Under the pieces are notes generated by a model. The model was not told the origin of the DNA. It was given only the letters and a program-made list of their open reading frames with translations, and did not search any database. A stretch of 64,000 nucleotides of DNA, taken from assembly GCA_041395905.1 (NCBI GenBank), contig JAWKZP010000002.1, positions 372,001-436,000 on the forward strand. Reading direction: 5' to 3'. Origin of the DNA: UBA7803 sp041395905 (GTDB lineage: Bacteria > Pseudomonadota > Gammaproteobacteria > Pseudomonadales > Azotimanducaceae). The position numbers and the translations under genes were made by a program. This document shows, in pieces, positions 9,234-17,764 of the stretch. Position 1 is the first letter of the stretch, and each line of letters opens with the position of its first letter.

Positions 9234-11831
9234 TTACGCCTGGACCACGATCTCGCGCGCGATCGACCGGCCGCGATCGGCTTCCTGCAGGAACTCCGGA
9301 ACCTTGTCGAAGCTCAGATAGCGATAGATCTCCGGCCCCATGCTGTCGATCTTCGTCGCGTACTCCAGGTACTCTTCGGGGCTGGGCAGCCTGCCCAGCA
9401 CGGCGGCAATGGCCGCGAGCTCGGCCGAAGCCAGAAACACGTTGGCCCCCTGACCGAGCCGGTTGGGGAAGTTGCGTGTCGAGGTGGACACACAGGTGGA
9501 TCCCGCCTGAATGCGCGCCTGATTGCCCATGCACAGGCTGCAGCCCGGCATCTCGGTGCGCGCCCCGGCCTGCGCATAGATGTTGTAGTAGCCCTCTTCC
9601 ATGAGCTGGTGCTCGTCCATCTTGGTTGGCGGCGCGATCCACAGGCGGGTGGGTATCGCCTCCCCGGCGGCCTGCAGCAGCTTGCCGGCCGCGCGGAAGT
9701 GACCGATGTTGGTCATGCAGGAGCCGATGAACACCTCGTCGATCTTGGTCCCCGCAACCTCGGACAGCGGCTTGACGTCGTCCGGATCGTTGGGACAGGC
9801 GAGCAACGGCTCGGTGATCTCCGACATGTTGATCTCGATGACCTCGGCGTACTCCGCATCCGGGTCGGCACGCAGCAGGCTCGGGTTCTCGAGCCAGGCC
9901 TCCATGGCCCGCGCGCGGCGTTCCAGGGTGCGGACGTCACCGTAGCCGTTGCCGATCATCCAGCGCAGCATCACCACGTTCGAGCGCAGGTATTCCGCGA
10001 CCGACGCTTCGGACAGCGCGATGGTGCAGCCTCCGGCGGAGCGCTCGGCCGACGCATCCGAAAGCTCGAACGCCTGCTCGACGGTCAGATCCGGCAGACC
10101 CTCGATCTCCAGAATGCGGCCGTTGTAGACGTTCTTCTTGCCCTTCTTCTCCACCGTCAGCAGCCCGCGCTGCAGCGCCGCGTAGGGAATCGCGTTCACC
10201 AGATCGCGCAGGGTGATGCCAGGCTGCATCTCGCCGGTAAAGCGCACCAGCACCGACTCCGGCATGTCCAGAGGGATGACGCCCAGCGCAGCGCCGAAGG
10301 CCACCAGGCCGGACCCGGCCGGAAACGAGATGCCGAGGGGGAAGCGCGTGTGTGAATCACCGCCGGTGCCGACCTGATCGGGCAGCAGCATGCGGTTCAG
10401 CCAGCTGTGAATGATGCCGTCGCCCGGACGCAGCGACACGCCGCCGCGGTTCTGAATGAAGTCCGGCAGCGTGTGCTGGGTTTCGATGTCCACGGGCTTG
10501 GGATAGGCCGCGGTGTGGCAGAAGCTCTGCATCACCAGATCCGCGGAGAATCCGAGGCAGGCGAGCTCTTTGAGCTCGTCGCGGGTCATGGGTCCCGTGG
10601 TGTCCTGAGAGCCCACCGTTCCCATGCGCGGTTCGCAGTAGGTGCCCGGCCGTACGCCCTGACCTTCGGCCAGCCCGCAGGCGCGGCCGACGATCTTCTG
10701 AGCCAGGGTGAAGCCTTTACCGGTATCGTCCGGATCCACCGGCCGGCGGAACACGTTTGTCGGGCCGAGGCCCAGGGCTTCGCGGGCGCGCTCGGTCAGG
10801 CTGCGGCCGATGATCAGCGGAATGCGGCCGCCGGCCTTCACCTCGTCGAGCAGCACCTCGGTCTTGAGCGTGAACTGTGAAATCAGCTCGCCCTTGTCGT
10901 TCTCTATGCGGCCCTCGTAGGGCTTGACCGTGATGACGTCGCCCATGGCGACCTTGTCCACGGGACACTCGATGGGCAGCGCGCCCGAGTCCTCCAGCGT
11001 GTTGAAGAAAATCGGCGCAATCTTGCCGCCGATGACCACGCCGCCCTGACGTTTGTTCGGCACGAAGGGGATGTCGTCGCCCATGGTCCAGAGCACCGAG
11101 TTGGTCGCGCTTTTGCGCGACGAGCCGGTACCGACCACGTCGCCCACATAGGCGACGCCATGGCCCTTGTTCTTCAGCGCCTCGATCTGATCGATGGCAT
11201 TGGTGATGCCTTCCCGCGGGTTCTTCAGCATCGCCAGCGCGTGCAGCGGAATGTCCGGCCGCGACCAGGCATCCTGCGCCGGCGACAGGTCGTCGGTATT
11301 GGTCTCGCCGGTCACCTTGAACACGCTGAGCTTGATGCTTTGCGGCAGGTCGGGCCGCTTCGTGAACCACTCCGCGTCCGCCCAGGACTGCAGCACGGCC
11401 TGTGCATTGGCGTTGCCCTGTTTGGCCTTCTCGGCCACGTCGTGAAACGCGTCGAACATGAGCAGCGTGCCCTTGAGCTGCTCCGCTGCATCCGTGCCGA
11501 GCTCGGTGTCGTCGAGCAGTTCCACCAGCGGCATGATGTTGTACCCGCCAAGCATCGTGCCGAGCAGCCGCACCGCTTCGCGCCGGTCGATCAGCGCGCA
11601 CTCGGCCCGACCATTCGCCACGTCGGCGAGAAACGCCGCCTTGACGTAGGCGGCGTCATCGACCCCGGGCGGCACGCGGTTGGTAATCAGATCCTTGAGG
11701 AACGCCTCCTCACCCGCGGGCGGAGCTTTGAGCAGCTCGATCAGCTCGCTGACCTGCTGGGCGGACAGCGGCAGGGGCGGGATGCCCAGAGCAGCGCGTT
11801 CGGCTGAATGGGCGCGATAGGCGTCGAGCAT
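9234..11831 (-). CDS. acnB: Bifunctional aconitate hydratase 2 / 2-methylisocitrate dehydratase
   Basis: This 865-residue AcnB interconverts citrate and isocitrate in the TCA cycle and can act in the methylcitrate cycle. The HEAT-like N-terminal domain (residues 1 to about 160) precedes the swivel and three catalytic domains, the order specific to AcnB. The 4Fe-4S ligands are Cys705 (FIGSCMTN), Cys764 and Cys767 (PGCSLCMGNQ), close to 710, 769 and 772 in E. coli. The ATG at 11831 has GCGAGGT upstream. It is intact, is the first gene of the minus-strand unit with the broken acnA, and faces a LysR gene. It presumably supplies the cell's aconitase if acnA is really dead. Confidence 0.96.
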   Translation of the reverse strand: MLDAYRAHSAERAALGIPPLPLSAQQVSELIELLKAPPAGEEAFLKDLITNRVPPGVDDAAYVKAAFLADVANGRAECALIDRREAVRLLGTMLGGYNIMPLVELLDDTELGTDAAEQLKGTLLMFDAFHDVAEKAKQGNANAQAVLQSWADAEWFTKRPDLPQSIKLSVFKVTGETNTDDLSPAQDAWSRPDIPLHALAMLKNPREGITNAIDQIEALKNKGHGVAYVGDVVGTGSSRKSATNSVLWTMGDDIPFVPNKRQGGVVIGGKIAPIFFNTLEDSGALPIECPVDKVAMGDVITVKPYEGRIENDKGELISQFTLKTEVLLDEVKAGGRIPLIIGRSLTERAREALGLGPTNVFRRPVDPDDTGKGFTLAQKIVGRACGLAEGQGVRPGTYCEPRMGTVGSQDTTGPMTRDELKELACLGFSADLVMQSFCHTAAYPKPVDIETQHTLPDFIQNRGGVSLRPGDGIIHSWLNRMLLPDQVGTGGDSHTRFPLGISFPAGSGLVAFGAALGVIPLDMPESVLVRFTGEMQPGITLRDLVNAIPYAALQRGLLTVEKKGKKNVYNGRILEIEGLPDLTVEQAFELSDASAERSAGGCTIALSEASVAEYLRSNVVMLRWMIGNGYGDVRTLERRARAMEAWLENPSLLRADPDAEYAEVIEINMSEITEPLLACPNDPDDVKPLSEVAGTKIDEVFIGSCMTNIGHFRAAGKLLQAAGEAIPTRLWIAPPTKMDEHQLMEEGYYNIYAQAGARTEMPGCSLCMGNQARIQAGSTCVSTSTRNFPNRLGQGANVFLASAELAAIAAVLGRLPSPEEYLEYATKIDSMGPEIYRYLSFDKVPEFLQEADRGRSIAREIVVQA

Positions 11832-11888
11832 GGTGACCTCGCAAAGGTGGGATCAGTAGGATCGCACCAATCTAACAGAGGCTCTTAC

Positions 11889-11925
11889 ATGCGTAAAATG
11901 GATAATATGCATGAATAACATTATC
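11889..11925. promoter_or_regulatory. AT-rich divergent control region with overlapping dyads
   Basis: The 155-base gap between acnB and the LysR gene holds an unusually AT-rich patch. A dyad with arms ATGCGTA and TATGCAT (6 of 7 matching) spans 11889-11912. A perfect 6-base dyad GATAAT...ATTATC with a 13-base spacer spans 11901-11925. LysR proteins usually bind such T-N11-A type dyads between themselves and a divergent target, so these are candidate operators for acnB and autoregulation. Confidence 0.4.
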
Positions 11926-11986
11926 TATTTTTATATTTCGAGACGTTCATGTAGCATGGCGTCAGCTCATCTGCCGGAGTCGACGC

Positions 11987-12859
11987 GTGGACCTGAATCT
12001 GCTCCGCTCGCTCGTGGCCGTTGCCGACGTCGGCGCGATCACACAAGCCGCGAACCGTCTGGGCCTGACGCAACCGGCACTGACGCGCCGGATTCAACAG
12101 CTGGAAGCCGAATTCGACGCGGAGCTGCTCAATCGCAGCCGCCGCGGTGCGCAGCTGACCGAGCTCGGCCGCCTGGTGGAGCGTGAGGCGCGCGTTCTGA
12201 TCGACCGCTACGACAGCCTCAAGAGCGAGGTGGCCAACCAGCGCACGGTCGAGGGCGGAACCGTCCGCATCGGCGGCGGCGCCACGGCCGTGTCGTTTCT
12301 GCTGCCGGACGCCATCGCCCGGTTTCAGCGCGAGTTCCCCCAGGTCCACTTCCACGTCAAGGAAGCCAGCAGCAGCGAGATCGCCAGCGATGTCGCAGAC
12401 GGCCGTCTGGAGCTCGGCCTGGTCACGCAACCGGTGCGAACCGCGGGGCTGGAGATACAGCCGCTGGTGGAAGACCGGATCGTGCTGATCGCCGCTGCCG
12501 ACAACCCGCTGGCCCATTCCAGGGCCGTCCACGTGGCCAGTCTGGACGGTCAGAACTTCGTGGGTTTCGAAGGCGGCAGCGCCATCCGCCAGATCGTCGA
12601 TACCAGCCTGCGCGAGGCCGGCGTGGTGATCAACGTGGTGATGGAGCTGCGCTCGATTCCTGCCATTCTGCGCATGGTCGCAACCACCGGGAGCCTCGCC
12701 TTCGTTTCCCAGCTCGGGGTGCAGGGTCAGGAGCTGGTGCGGGAGATCGCGGTGACCGGACTTTCCATTACCCGCCGGCTCGGGCTGGCCTGGCGCAGGG
12801 CCTCCGACCTGTCGCCTTCGGCACGGCGTTTCGCCGAGCGTCTGCTGGCGGCCCGCTGA
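11987..12859 (+). CDS. LysR-family transcriptional regulator
   Basis: A 290-residue LTTR with an N-terminal winged helix-turn-helix (residues 1-60, GAITQAANRLGLTQPALTRRI) and a periplasmic-binding-like effector domain (about 90-290). The start is GTG at 11987, placed so the protein begins with the usual MDLNLLRSLVAV of the family. It is transcribed away from acnB across a dyad-rich gap, the classic arrangement for an LTTR and its target. I infer control of acnB; the ligand is unknown and could be a TCA intermediate. Its stop lies 14 bases from the converging K+ channel gene. Confidence 0.88.
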   Translation: MDLNLLRSLVAVADVGAITQAANRLGLTQPALTRRIQQLEAEFDAELLNRSRRGAQLTELGRLVEREARVLIDRYDSLKSEVANQRTVEGGTVRIGGGATAVSFLLPDAIARFQREFPQVHFHVKEASSSEIASDVADGRLELGLVTQPVRTAGLEIQPLVEDRIVLIAAADNPLAHSRAVHVASLDGQNFVGFEGGSAIRQIVDTSLREAGVVINVVMELRSIPAILRMVATTGSLAFVSQLGVQGQELVREIAVTGLSITRRLGLAWRRASDLSPSARRFAERLLAAR

Positions 12860-12873
12860 GATCGAACCCGCGC

Positions 12874-13722
12874 TCAGAGACCCTCGCCGAGCTCCCGTCC
12901 GCGATCTGTCTCTTCAGGACGAAACAGGTGCGACCCGCACTGAGCGCAGTAGACCGCCTCGCGCGAATGTCCCTCGGCCGCACACACCGGGCAGGTGCGC
13001 GTGTTGGCACTGCGGCGCGAGGCTTCGGACAGTTCCAGCGTGACGATACCCGTAGGCACCGCGATGATGCCGTAGCCCATGATCATGACCACGGTCGCCA
13101 GCGCCTGGCCGAATGGCGTCTGCGGCGTCAGGTCGCCGTAGCCGACCGTGGTCAGCGTGATCACCGCCCAGTAGATGCTCTTGGGAATGCTGGTGAAGCC
13201 ACTGCCAGGGCCTTCGATGAGGTACATGAACGAGCCGAAGATGATCACCAGCGCAATCACGGTGCTGATGAACACGATGATCTTGCGGCTGCTGGCGATC
13301 AGCGCCTGCCGCAGCAGCTCCGCCTCGCCGACGAATCGGACCATGCGCAGCACCCGGAACACCCGCAGCACGCGCAGGACACGGATCACCAGCAGGTACT
13401 GGGTACCCACGAAGAACAGGCTCAGGTAGGTCGGCAGAATGCCGAGCAGATCGATGATGCCGTAGAAGCTGCGCGCGTACGCCGCCCTGTTCTGAATGCA
13501 CCACAGGCGCAGCCCGTACTCGATGGTGAAGAGGATCGTGAAGAACCACTCCAGCGTGAAAAACAGGGAACCGTAGCGCTGGCTGATGGGTTGCACCGAA
13601 TCCAGCATGACCGCGGCGACACTGGCCAGGATGCTGACGATCAGCGCCACGTCGAATGCCTTGCCGGCCGGCGTGTGCGCTTCGAAGATGATGATGCGGA
13701 CGGTGTGCTTGTCCCAGGCCAT
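12874..13722 (-). CDS. Voltage-gated potassium channel with C-terminal zinc ribbon
   Basis: A 282-residue six-helix channel. S1 starts near residue 22, S4 carries regularly spaced arginines (VIRVLRVLRVFRVLRMVRF), and the pore has the K+ filter TVGYGD with Tyr195. After S6 the chain does not continue into an RCK domain. It ends in a compact four-cysteine ribbon, Cys244-x2-Cys247-x11-Cys259-x2-Cys262 (CPVC...CAQCG). K+ conduction is well supported. The ribbon suggests metal or redox sensing, or a folding role, which is inference. It stands alone between the LysR and Hsp20 genes. Confidence 0.9.
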   Translation of the reverse strand: MAWDKHTVRIIIFEAHTPAGKAFDVALIVSILASVAAVMLDSVQPISQRYGSLFFTLEWFFTILFTIEYGLRLWCIQNRAAYARSFYGIIDLLGILPTYLSLFFVGTQYLLVIRVLRVLRVFRVLRMVRFVGEAELLRQALIASSRKIIVFISTVIALVIIFGSFMYLIEGPGSGFTSIPKSIYWAVITLTTVGYGDLTPQTPFGQALATVVMIMGYGIIAVPTGIVTLELSEASRRSANTRTCPVCAAEGHSREAVYCAQCGSHLFRPEETDRGRELGEGL

Positions 13723-13835
13723 CCGGCAAGGCTACCACGATCGCGGCGGCCGACAGATAGCACCCGCCATCCTGATCACCAATGGCGCCGCATCGGGTCA
13801 GGGCGACCTCCGCGGCGGCTGGAAAATGCGTTGCA

Positions 13836-13858
13836 GACCCGCGTTGCTGGCGCGGGTC
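13836..13858 (-). terminator. Hairpin downstream of hsp20
   Basis: GACCCGCG pairs perfectly with CGCGGGTC around a 7-base loop. On the minus strand it lies after the hsp20 stop and the tandem repeat, and is followed at some distance by ATTTTCC. It may end the hsp20 transcript, but the T-run is not adjacent. Confidence 0.3.
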
Positions 13859-13909
13859 CGCTACCGCTCGACAGGTGCTCCTGCACCCCCGGACGCTGAT
13901 TGGGTCAGC

Positions 13910-13978
13910 GCGCCGGCACTGCCGCAGTCAGTGCACCGGCACTGCCGTAGTCAGTGCACCGGCACTGCCGCAGTCAGT
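13910..13978. repeat. Three tandem copies of a 23-bp unit at the 3' end of hsp20
   Basis: Units at 13910-13932, 13933-13955 and 13956-13978 share GCACCGGCACTGCCGCAGTC with one substitution in each of the first two copies. A partial unit continues after 13978. The third copy contains the hsp20 stop codon and the last codons, so the array looks like repeated duplication of the gene's end. The unit length is not a multiple of three and the array lies outside the frame. There is no spacer variety, so it is not a CRISPR. Confidence 0.9.
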
Positions 13979-14390
13979 GCACCTGTACTTGGATGGACCG
14001 CGGCTGAGCCTTGGCCTTCTTGCCGACAGTCAGCTCCAGCACACCGTCACGGGCTCGGGCGCTGATCGCGTCGTCTTCGACGTCCTCCGGCAGACGGAAG
14101 CGGCGCGCGAAACGACCGTAGCGGCGCTCGATGCGCTGCCGTCGGCCGTTGGCCTCTGCCTCGAACCGGCGCTCGCCTTCCACCGTCAGAACTCCGTCCT
14201 TCACCGACACGTTGACCTGGTCGCCCGGCACGCCGGGTATCTCCAGATCGATCCGGTAGGCTTCGTCCGTCTCGGTGATGTCCACCGCCGGCGACCACTC
14301 GGCACCGCCTAGGTGCTCGCTGGGGGCGTTGACCACGCGACCGAACACGTCATCGAGTTCTTTCCAGGGATTCCACTGCACGATGCTCAT
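13974..14390 (-). CDS. Hsp20/alpha-crystallin small heat-shock chaperone
   Basis: A 138-residue small heat-shock protein that holds unfolding proteins in soluble complexes under heat or oxidative stress. The alpha-crystallin domain covers about residues 33-125 (WSPAVDITETDEAYRIDLEIPG to DGVLELTVGK), with the conserved GVLELTV strand. The C-terminal tail SIQVQVH replaces the usual IxI anchor with IQV. An almost ideal Shine-Dalgarno site lies before ATG 14390, and a sigma-32 promoter is present further up. Regulation by heat shock is therefore strongly suggested. It is a single-gene unit. Confidence 0.94.
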   Translation of the reverse strand: MSIVQWNPWKELDDVFGRVVNAPSEHLGGAEWSPAVDITETDEAYRIDLEIPGVPGDQVNVSVKDGVLTVEGERRFEAEANGRRQRIERRYGRFARRFRLPEDVEDDAISARARDGVLELTVGKKAKAQPRSIQVQVH

Positions 14391-14396
14391 TTGAAG

Positions 14397-14405
14397 TCAC
14401 CTCCT
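14397..14405 (-). promoter_or_regulatory. Near-perfect ribosome binding site of hsp20
   Basis: The minus strand reads AGGAGGTGA six bases before ATG 14390, fully complementary to the 16S rRNA tail. It is stronger than other sites in this window, in keeping with high-level induced expression. Confidence 0.8.
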
Positions 14406-14435
14406 GTTGCCTTTGGCTGGTTCGCAACGCAGTCT

Positions 14436-14463
14436 AGATAGGGTCAGGCGCGCGGGTTTCAAG
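14436..14463 (-). promoter_or_regulatory. Sigma-32 heat-shock promoter
   Basis: The minus strand shows CTTGAAA (14457-14463), a 13-base spacer, and CCCTATCT (14436-14443). The sigma-32 consensus is CTTGAAA-N13/15-CCCCATNT, so the -35 is exact and the -10 differs at one base. Transcription would start about 40 bases before the hsp20 ATG. Confidence 0.8.
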
Positions 14464-14511
14464 TCCCGGGACGCGAATCGTTGAGCACAGGCAACCAGCG
14501 GGGCAGCAGTG

Positions 14512-14931
14512 ATGACCGGGATGACTCGAGAAGAAAAGCAGCAGTTTCTGGCCGGCGCGCACGTCGGCGTGCTGGCACTGACGCGCGCAGGCGCCGGACC
14601 GCTCACCGTGCCCGTGTGGTACGACTACGAACCCGGCGGTGAGCTGTGGTTCATCACCGGGCGGAACTCCATGAAGGGACGCCTCCTGTCGGCCGGTACC
14701 CGCATCAGCCTGTGCGCGCAGTCGGAAACCGCGCCCTACCGCTACGTCAGCGTCGAAGGACCCGTAACCAGCCTCGACCCGCCCGGCGACGCGCTGCTGC
14801 CCATGGCAGTGCGCTATCTGGGCGAAGAAATGGGGCGCATGTACGCAGCCGGAGATTCCGGCGAGGACAGCGTGCTGGTGCGCATGCAGCCGCAACGCTG
14901 GCTGGCCGTCGACTACGGCAAGGCAGTCTGA
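14512..14931 (+). CDS. Pyridoxamine 5'-phosphate oxidase-like flavin/F420 protein
   Basis: About 139 residues with the split beta-barrel fold of PNPOx-related proteins: REEKQQFLAGAHVGVLAL at the start, then VPVWYDYEPGGELWFITGRNS and LCAQSETAPYRYVSVEGPV. The size and pattern fit general stress or F420/FMN-dependent reductases rather than true PdxH. The cofactor is probably a flavin, and the substrate is unknown. The ATG at 14512 is preferred, but a GTG at 14509 and an ATG at 14521 are possible. It is divergent from hsp20, so stress-linked expression is conceivable. Confidence 0.75.
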   Translation: MTGMTREEKQQFLAGAHVGVLALTRAGAGPLTVPVWYDYEPGGELWFITGRNSMKGRLLSAGTRISLCAQSETAPYRYVSVEGPVTSLDPPGDALLPMAVRYLGEEMGRMYAAGDSGEDSVLVRMQPQRWLAVDYGKAV

Positions 14932-14985
14932 GTCCCGCTCGCCGCGGGCCGCTTCCAGGGGCAGTTGCCGTCACCCGCGCCGGGT

Positions 14986-15831
14986 TCAGCGGCCGCTGCT
15001 GCCGGCGAAATCCCGGATCAGCTCGACGATCCGCGGCGCCAGCGCGTCGGGAATGTTGTGACCCATGCCGGGTACCAGCGCCAGCTGCGCCTCTGGAATG
15101 GCGCGCGCGCAGTCCTCGCCGGCGGCTGGCGGTATCAGCGGATCATCCGCCCCGTGTATGACCAGGGTGGGAACTCGAATGGCCGCGAGCCGTTCGATCC
15201 GGCTGCCGTCGGCAAGCACGGCCCGCATCTGTCGGGCGACGCCCTCGGGACAGTAGCAGCGATCGTAAGCGGCCGTGGCCGCCGCCACCCGCTCGCTCAG
15301 GTCCTCGGGATAGCCGGGGCTGCCGAACACCGCCCGATTCTCCGCGTTCAGCGCGATGATCGCCGCGCGATCGGCCGCAGTCTGAGTCAGCCGCGCACGG
15401 ATCTCCGGTGCCGCCTGGGGCAGATCGGGATTGCCGCTGGACGACATCACCGAGAACAGACAGCGCACGCGCTCGGGATAGCCATGGGCCACGAGCTGCG
15501 CAACCATGCCGCCCAGCGAGATGCCGAACACGTGCGCTCGATCGATTCCGAGCGCGTCGAACAGCCCCACCACGTCTGCCGCCATGTCTTCCAGCCGGTA
15601 GTCGGCTTCGAGCTTGCTGGACAGGCCGACGTCGCGGTTGTCGAAGATCAGCACACGGAACCCCGCTTCCGCCAGGCCCTCCAGCAGCGCTTCGCTCCAC
15701 TCGATCATCTGCGTGCCGAGGCCCCTGATCAGCACGATCCAAGGTGCCGACTCTGGCGCCGCGGCGTTGACGGCCGCCGGCTCCCGCGTCGCATATTCCA
15801 GCTCGACTCCGTTGGCTCGGACCCGCGGCAT
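14986..15831 (-). CDS. Alpha/beta hydrolase
   Basis: A 281-residue esterase-like hydrolase. The nucleophile is Ser105 in GISLGG, the acid is near Asp229/230 (HGADDPL), and His258 (GMGHN) completes the triad; an oxyanion-hole motif RGLGTQMIEW is near residue 36. The substrate is unknown; small ester or lactone hydrolysis is the safe reading. Its ATG overlaps the stop of the thiopurine methyltransferase gene by one base (TGATG), so translation is coupled and the two genes form an operon. Confidence 0.87.
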   Translation of the reverse strand: MPRVRANGVELEYATREPAAVNAAAPESAPWIVLIRGLGTQMIEWSEALLEGLAEAGFRVLIFDNRDVGLSSKLEADYRLEDMAADVVGLFDALGIDRAHVFGISLGGMVAQLVAHGYPERVRCLFSVMSSSGNPDLPQAAPEIRARLTQTAADRAAIIALNAENRAVFGSPGYPEDLSERVAAATAAYDRCYCPEGVARQMRAVLADGSRIERLAAIRVPTLVIHGADDPLIPPAAGEDCARAIPEAQLALVPGMGHNIPDALAPRIVELIRDFAGSSGR

Positions 15832-16490
15832 CAGCGTTCCTTGACGATCAGATAGACGGCCTCGGCGGCCTCGGTGATTCCCGCCGCCGTGAACCTGGGC
15901 GGCAGCTGAGCGCTGTGCAGGCGCTCCACCAGCTCCACCCGGCAGCGCTCGCCGAACAACGCCTGCACCTCATCGGCATGCACGGCATGGGGCGGTCCCT
16001 TCATGCGATTCTGCTCGTACTCGAGCGTCAGCAGAAGAATCTGCACGCCGTCGGCGATGATGCGCTGCAGGTGATCGGCATAGTGGGCGCGCATGCGCGG
16101 CGGCAGGGCCACCAGCGCGCCGCGATCGAACACGGCGGCCGTGCCGCGCAGCTCCACCGCAGTGAGATCCATGAAATCGCCCACGAATATGCTGTACGGT
16201 CCGCCGAGGAACAGCTGGTGATAGGCGCGATGCTCGATCTGGAAAGGCTGTCCTGCCTCTTCGAAGAAGGCACGCACCGCCACCTCGGCGAGTTCCACAC
16301 CCACCACAGGATGCTCCCGTTCGGCCAGCCAGCACATGTCGCGCGACTTCCCGCACAATGGCACGAACACGGGCGCGTCGGCATCGATGTCGAGCTGCGG
16401 CCAGTGGCAACGCAGCAACGGGTTGACCTCGGCCTGGTGGAAGCCGATCTCGTCGTTCGCCCACCTTTCCAGCCAGAATTCGCGCTGCAC
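15831..16490 (-). CDS. tpm: Thiopurine S-methyltransferase family protein
   Basis: A 219-residue SAM-dependent methyltransferase, the usual bacterial TPMT length. Characteristic stretches are FWLERWANDEIGFHQAEVNP at the N terminus, VPLCGKSRDMCWLAE (SAM loop), GDFMDL and FDRGALVALPP. Bacterial TPMTs methylate thiopurines and, in several species, selenite or tellurite and related compounds. Translation starts at GTG 16490. It overlaps the downstream hydrolase by one base and is divergent from ycaQ across 41 bases. Confidence 0.92.
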   Translation of the reverse strand: MQREFWLERWANDEIGFHQAEVNPLLRCHWPQLDIDADAPVFVPLCGKSRDMCWLAEREHPVVGVELAEVAVRAFFEEAGQPFQIEHRAYHQLFLGGPYSIFVGDFMDLTAVELRGTAAVFDRGALVALPPRMRAHYADHLQRIIADGVQILLLTLEYEQNRMKGPPHAVHADEVQALFGERCRVELVERLHSAQLPPRFTAAGITEAAEAVYLIVKER

Positions 16491-16531
16491 CCTGTGCTAA
16501 AGTCCCTGCTCCCGAGGCCCGATTCTGACCA

Positions 16532-17764
16532 ATGCCCGACACGCCGGCAACCGCCAAGCTGCGCCGGATCGCTCTGCAGCATCAGGGTCTGCTGAGCGCG
16601 GCGCCTTTCGGGCGGGGGCTCAACGGCACGCTGCGGGCCATAGAGCATCTGGGCTACGTTCAGATCGATACCATCTCGGTGGTCACCCGCGCCCACTATC
16701 ACGTGCTGCACAGCCGTGTACCCGGCTACCGCGGCGCCCATCTCGACGCGCTTCAGGCTCGCGGCCGCATTTTCGAATACTGGTGGCATGCCGCCGCCTA
16801 CCTGCCCATGCGCGACTACCGCTTTGCGTTGCCGAAAATGCGCGCGATGGCGCGCGGAGAGGACCGCTGGATCCGCAGCCGCGACCGGCAGCTGATGCGG
16901 CGCGTGCTCGAGCGCGTGCGCGCGGACGGACCGCTGCAGGCACGCGACTTCGAGGCGCCGGCGGGCGCCAGCGGCGGCTGGTGGGCGTGGAAACCGGCGA
17001 AGCAGGCGCTGGAGCAGCTGTTCATGGAGGGCGAGCTCATGGTGGCCGGCCGGCGCGGCTTCCAGAAGGTCTACGATCTGGCGGAACGGGTGCTCCCCGG
17101 CGACGTCGACACCCGCGAGCCCGCGCTCGACGAGATCGCTAGCCACCTCATCGAGCGCACCCTGAGCAGCCACGGCTTCACGTCGCTCGGGGAGATCGTC
17201 TACCTGCGGCGCAGCCCCGCGCTCCGCGAGGCCGTGCGCGCCGGGCTGGATGAGGCGGTGCGCGCAGGCGCATTGACGGCCTTCAGCGTTCCGGGCGCGA
17301 CCGAGCGGCTGTACGCGCGTCCCGACGTTCTGGCGCGCCGCGCTGCCCAGGCGCCGGCGCGGGCCCGGGTGCTGTCGCCCTTCGACAACGCGGTCATTCA
17401 GAGACGTCGCGTGCGCACGCTGTTCGATTTCGACTACCAGCTGGAGTGCTACCTGCCCGACGGCAAGCGGCGCTTCGGCTACTTCTGCCTGCCGCTGCAG
17501 TTTCGCGACCACTTCCTCGGCCGCGCCGACTGCAAGGCACATCGCGAACGCGCCCAGCTGGAGATCAAGCGGCTGTTCGTGGAAGATCAGACACCCCTGC
17601 GCCAGGAGCCGGATCGCCTGCTGCCCGCGCTGGCGGACGCACTGACACGCTTCGCGCGGTTCAACGGCTGTACCAGCGTGACGCTCGACGAGGTGCATCC
17701 GGCATTTGCGCGCGTGCCGATTCGACGGGCACTCGCGCAGCACATCCCCGAGGAGGAGACATGA
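16532..17764 (+). CDS. ycaQ: Interstrand-crosslink DNA glycosylase, YcaQ/AlkX family
   Basis: A 410-residue winged-helix DNA glycosylase of the AlkZ/YcaQ family, which unhooks interstrand crosslinks made by bifunctional alkylators. The N-terminal QxD motif is Gln44-Ile-Asp46 in GYVQIDTISVVTRAHYHVLHSR, the AlkX-type signature rather than the QxQ of AlkZ. The conserved EYWWHAAAYLPM follows. The C-terminal wing domain contains SPFDNAVIQRRRVRTLFDFDYQLECY. Its TGA overlaps the ATG of the sulfurtransferase gene (ATGA), so the two are translated together. Confidence 0.91.
   Translation: MPDTPATAKLRRIALQHQGLLSAAPFGRGLNGTLRAIEHLGYVQIDTISVVTRAHYHVLHSRVPGYRGAHLDALQARGRIFEYWWHAAAYLPMRDYRFALPKMRAMARGEDRWIRSRDRQLMRRVLERVRADGPLQARDFEAPAGASGGWWAWKPAKQALEQLFMEGELMVAGRRGFQKVYDLAERVLPGDVDTREPALDEIASHLIERTLSSHGFTSLGEIVYLRRSPALREAVRAGLDEAVRAGALTAFSVPGATERLYARPDVLARRAAQAPARARVLSPFDNAVIQRRRVRTLFDFDYQLECYLPDGKRRFGYFCLPLQFRDHFLGRADCKAHRERAQLEIKRLFVEDQTPLRQEPDRLLPALADALTRFARFNGCTSVTLDEVHPAFARVPIRRALAQHIPEEET

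Noticed and set aside
8667..10355. A 562-codon plus-strand frame across acnA/acnB
   Set aside because: It lies opposite conserved aconitase sequence and has no domain or start signal. It is a shadow of GC-rich codon use.
17446..17760. N-terminal extension of the sulfurtransferase
   Set aside because: It lies inside ycaQ in another frame. ATG 17761 with GAGGAGGAG gives the normal family start.
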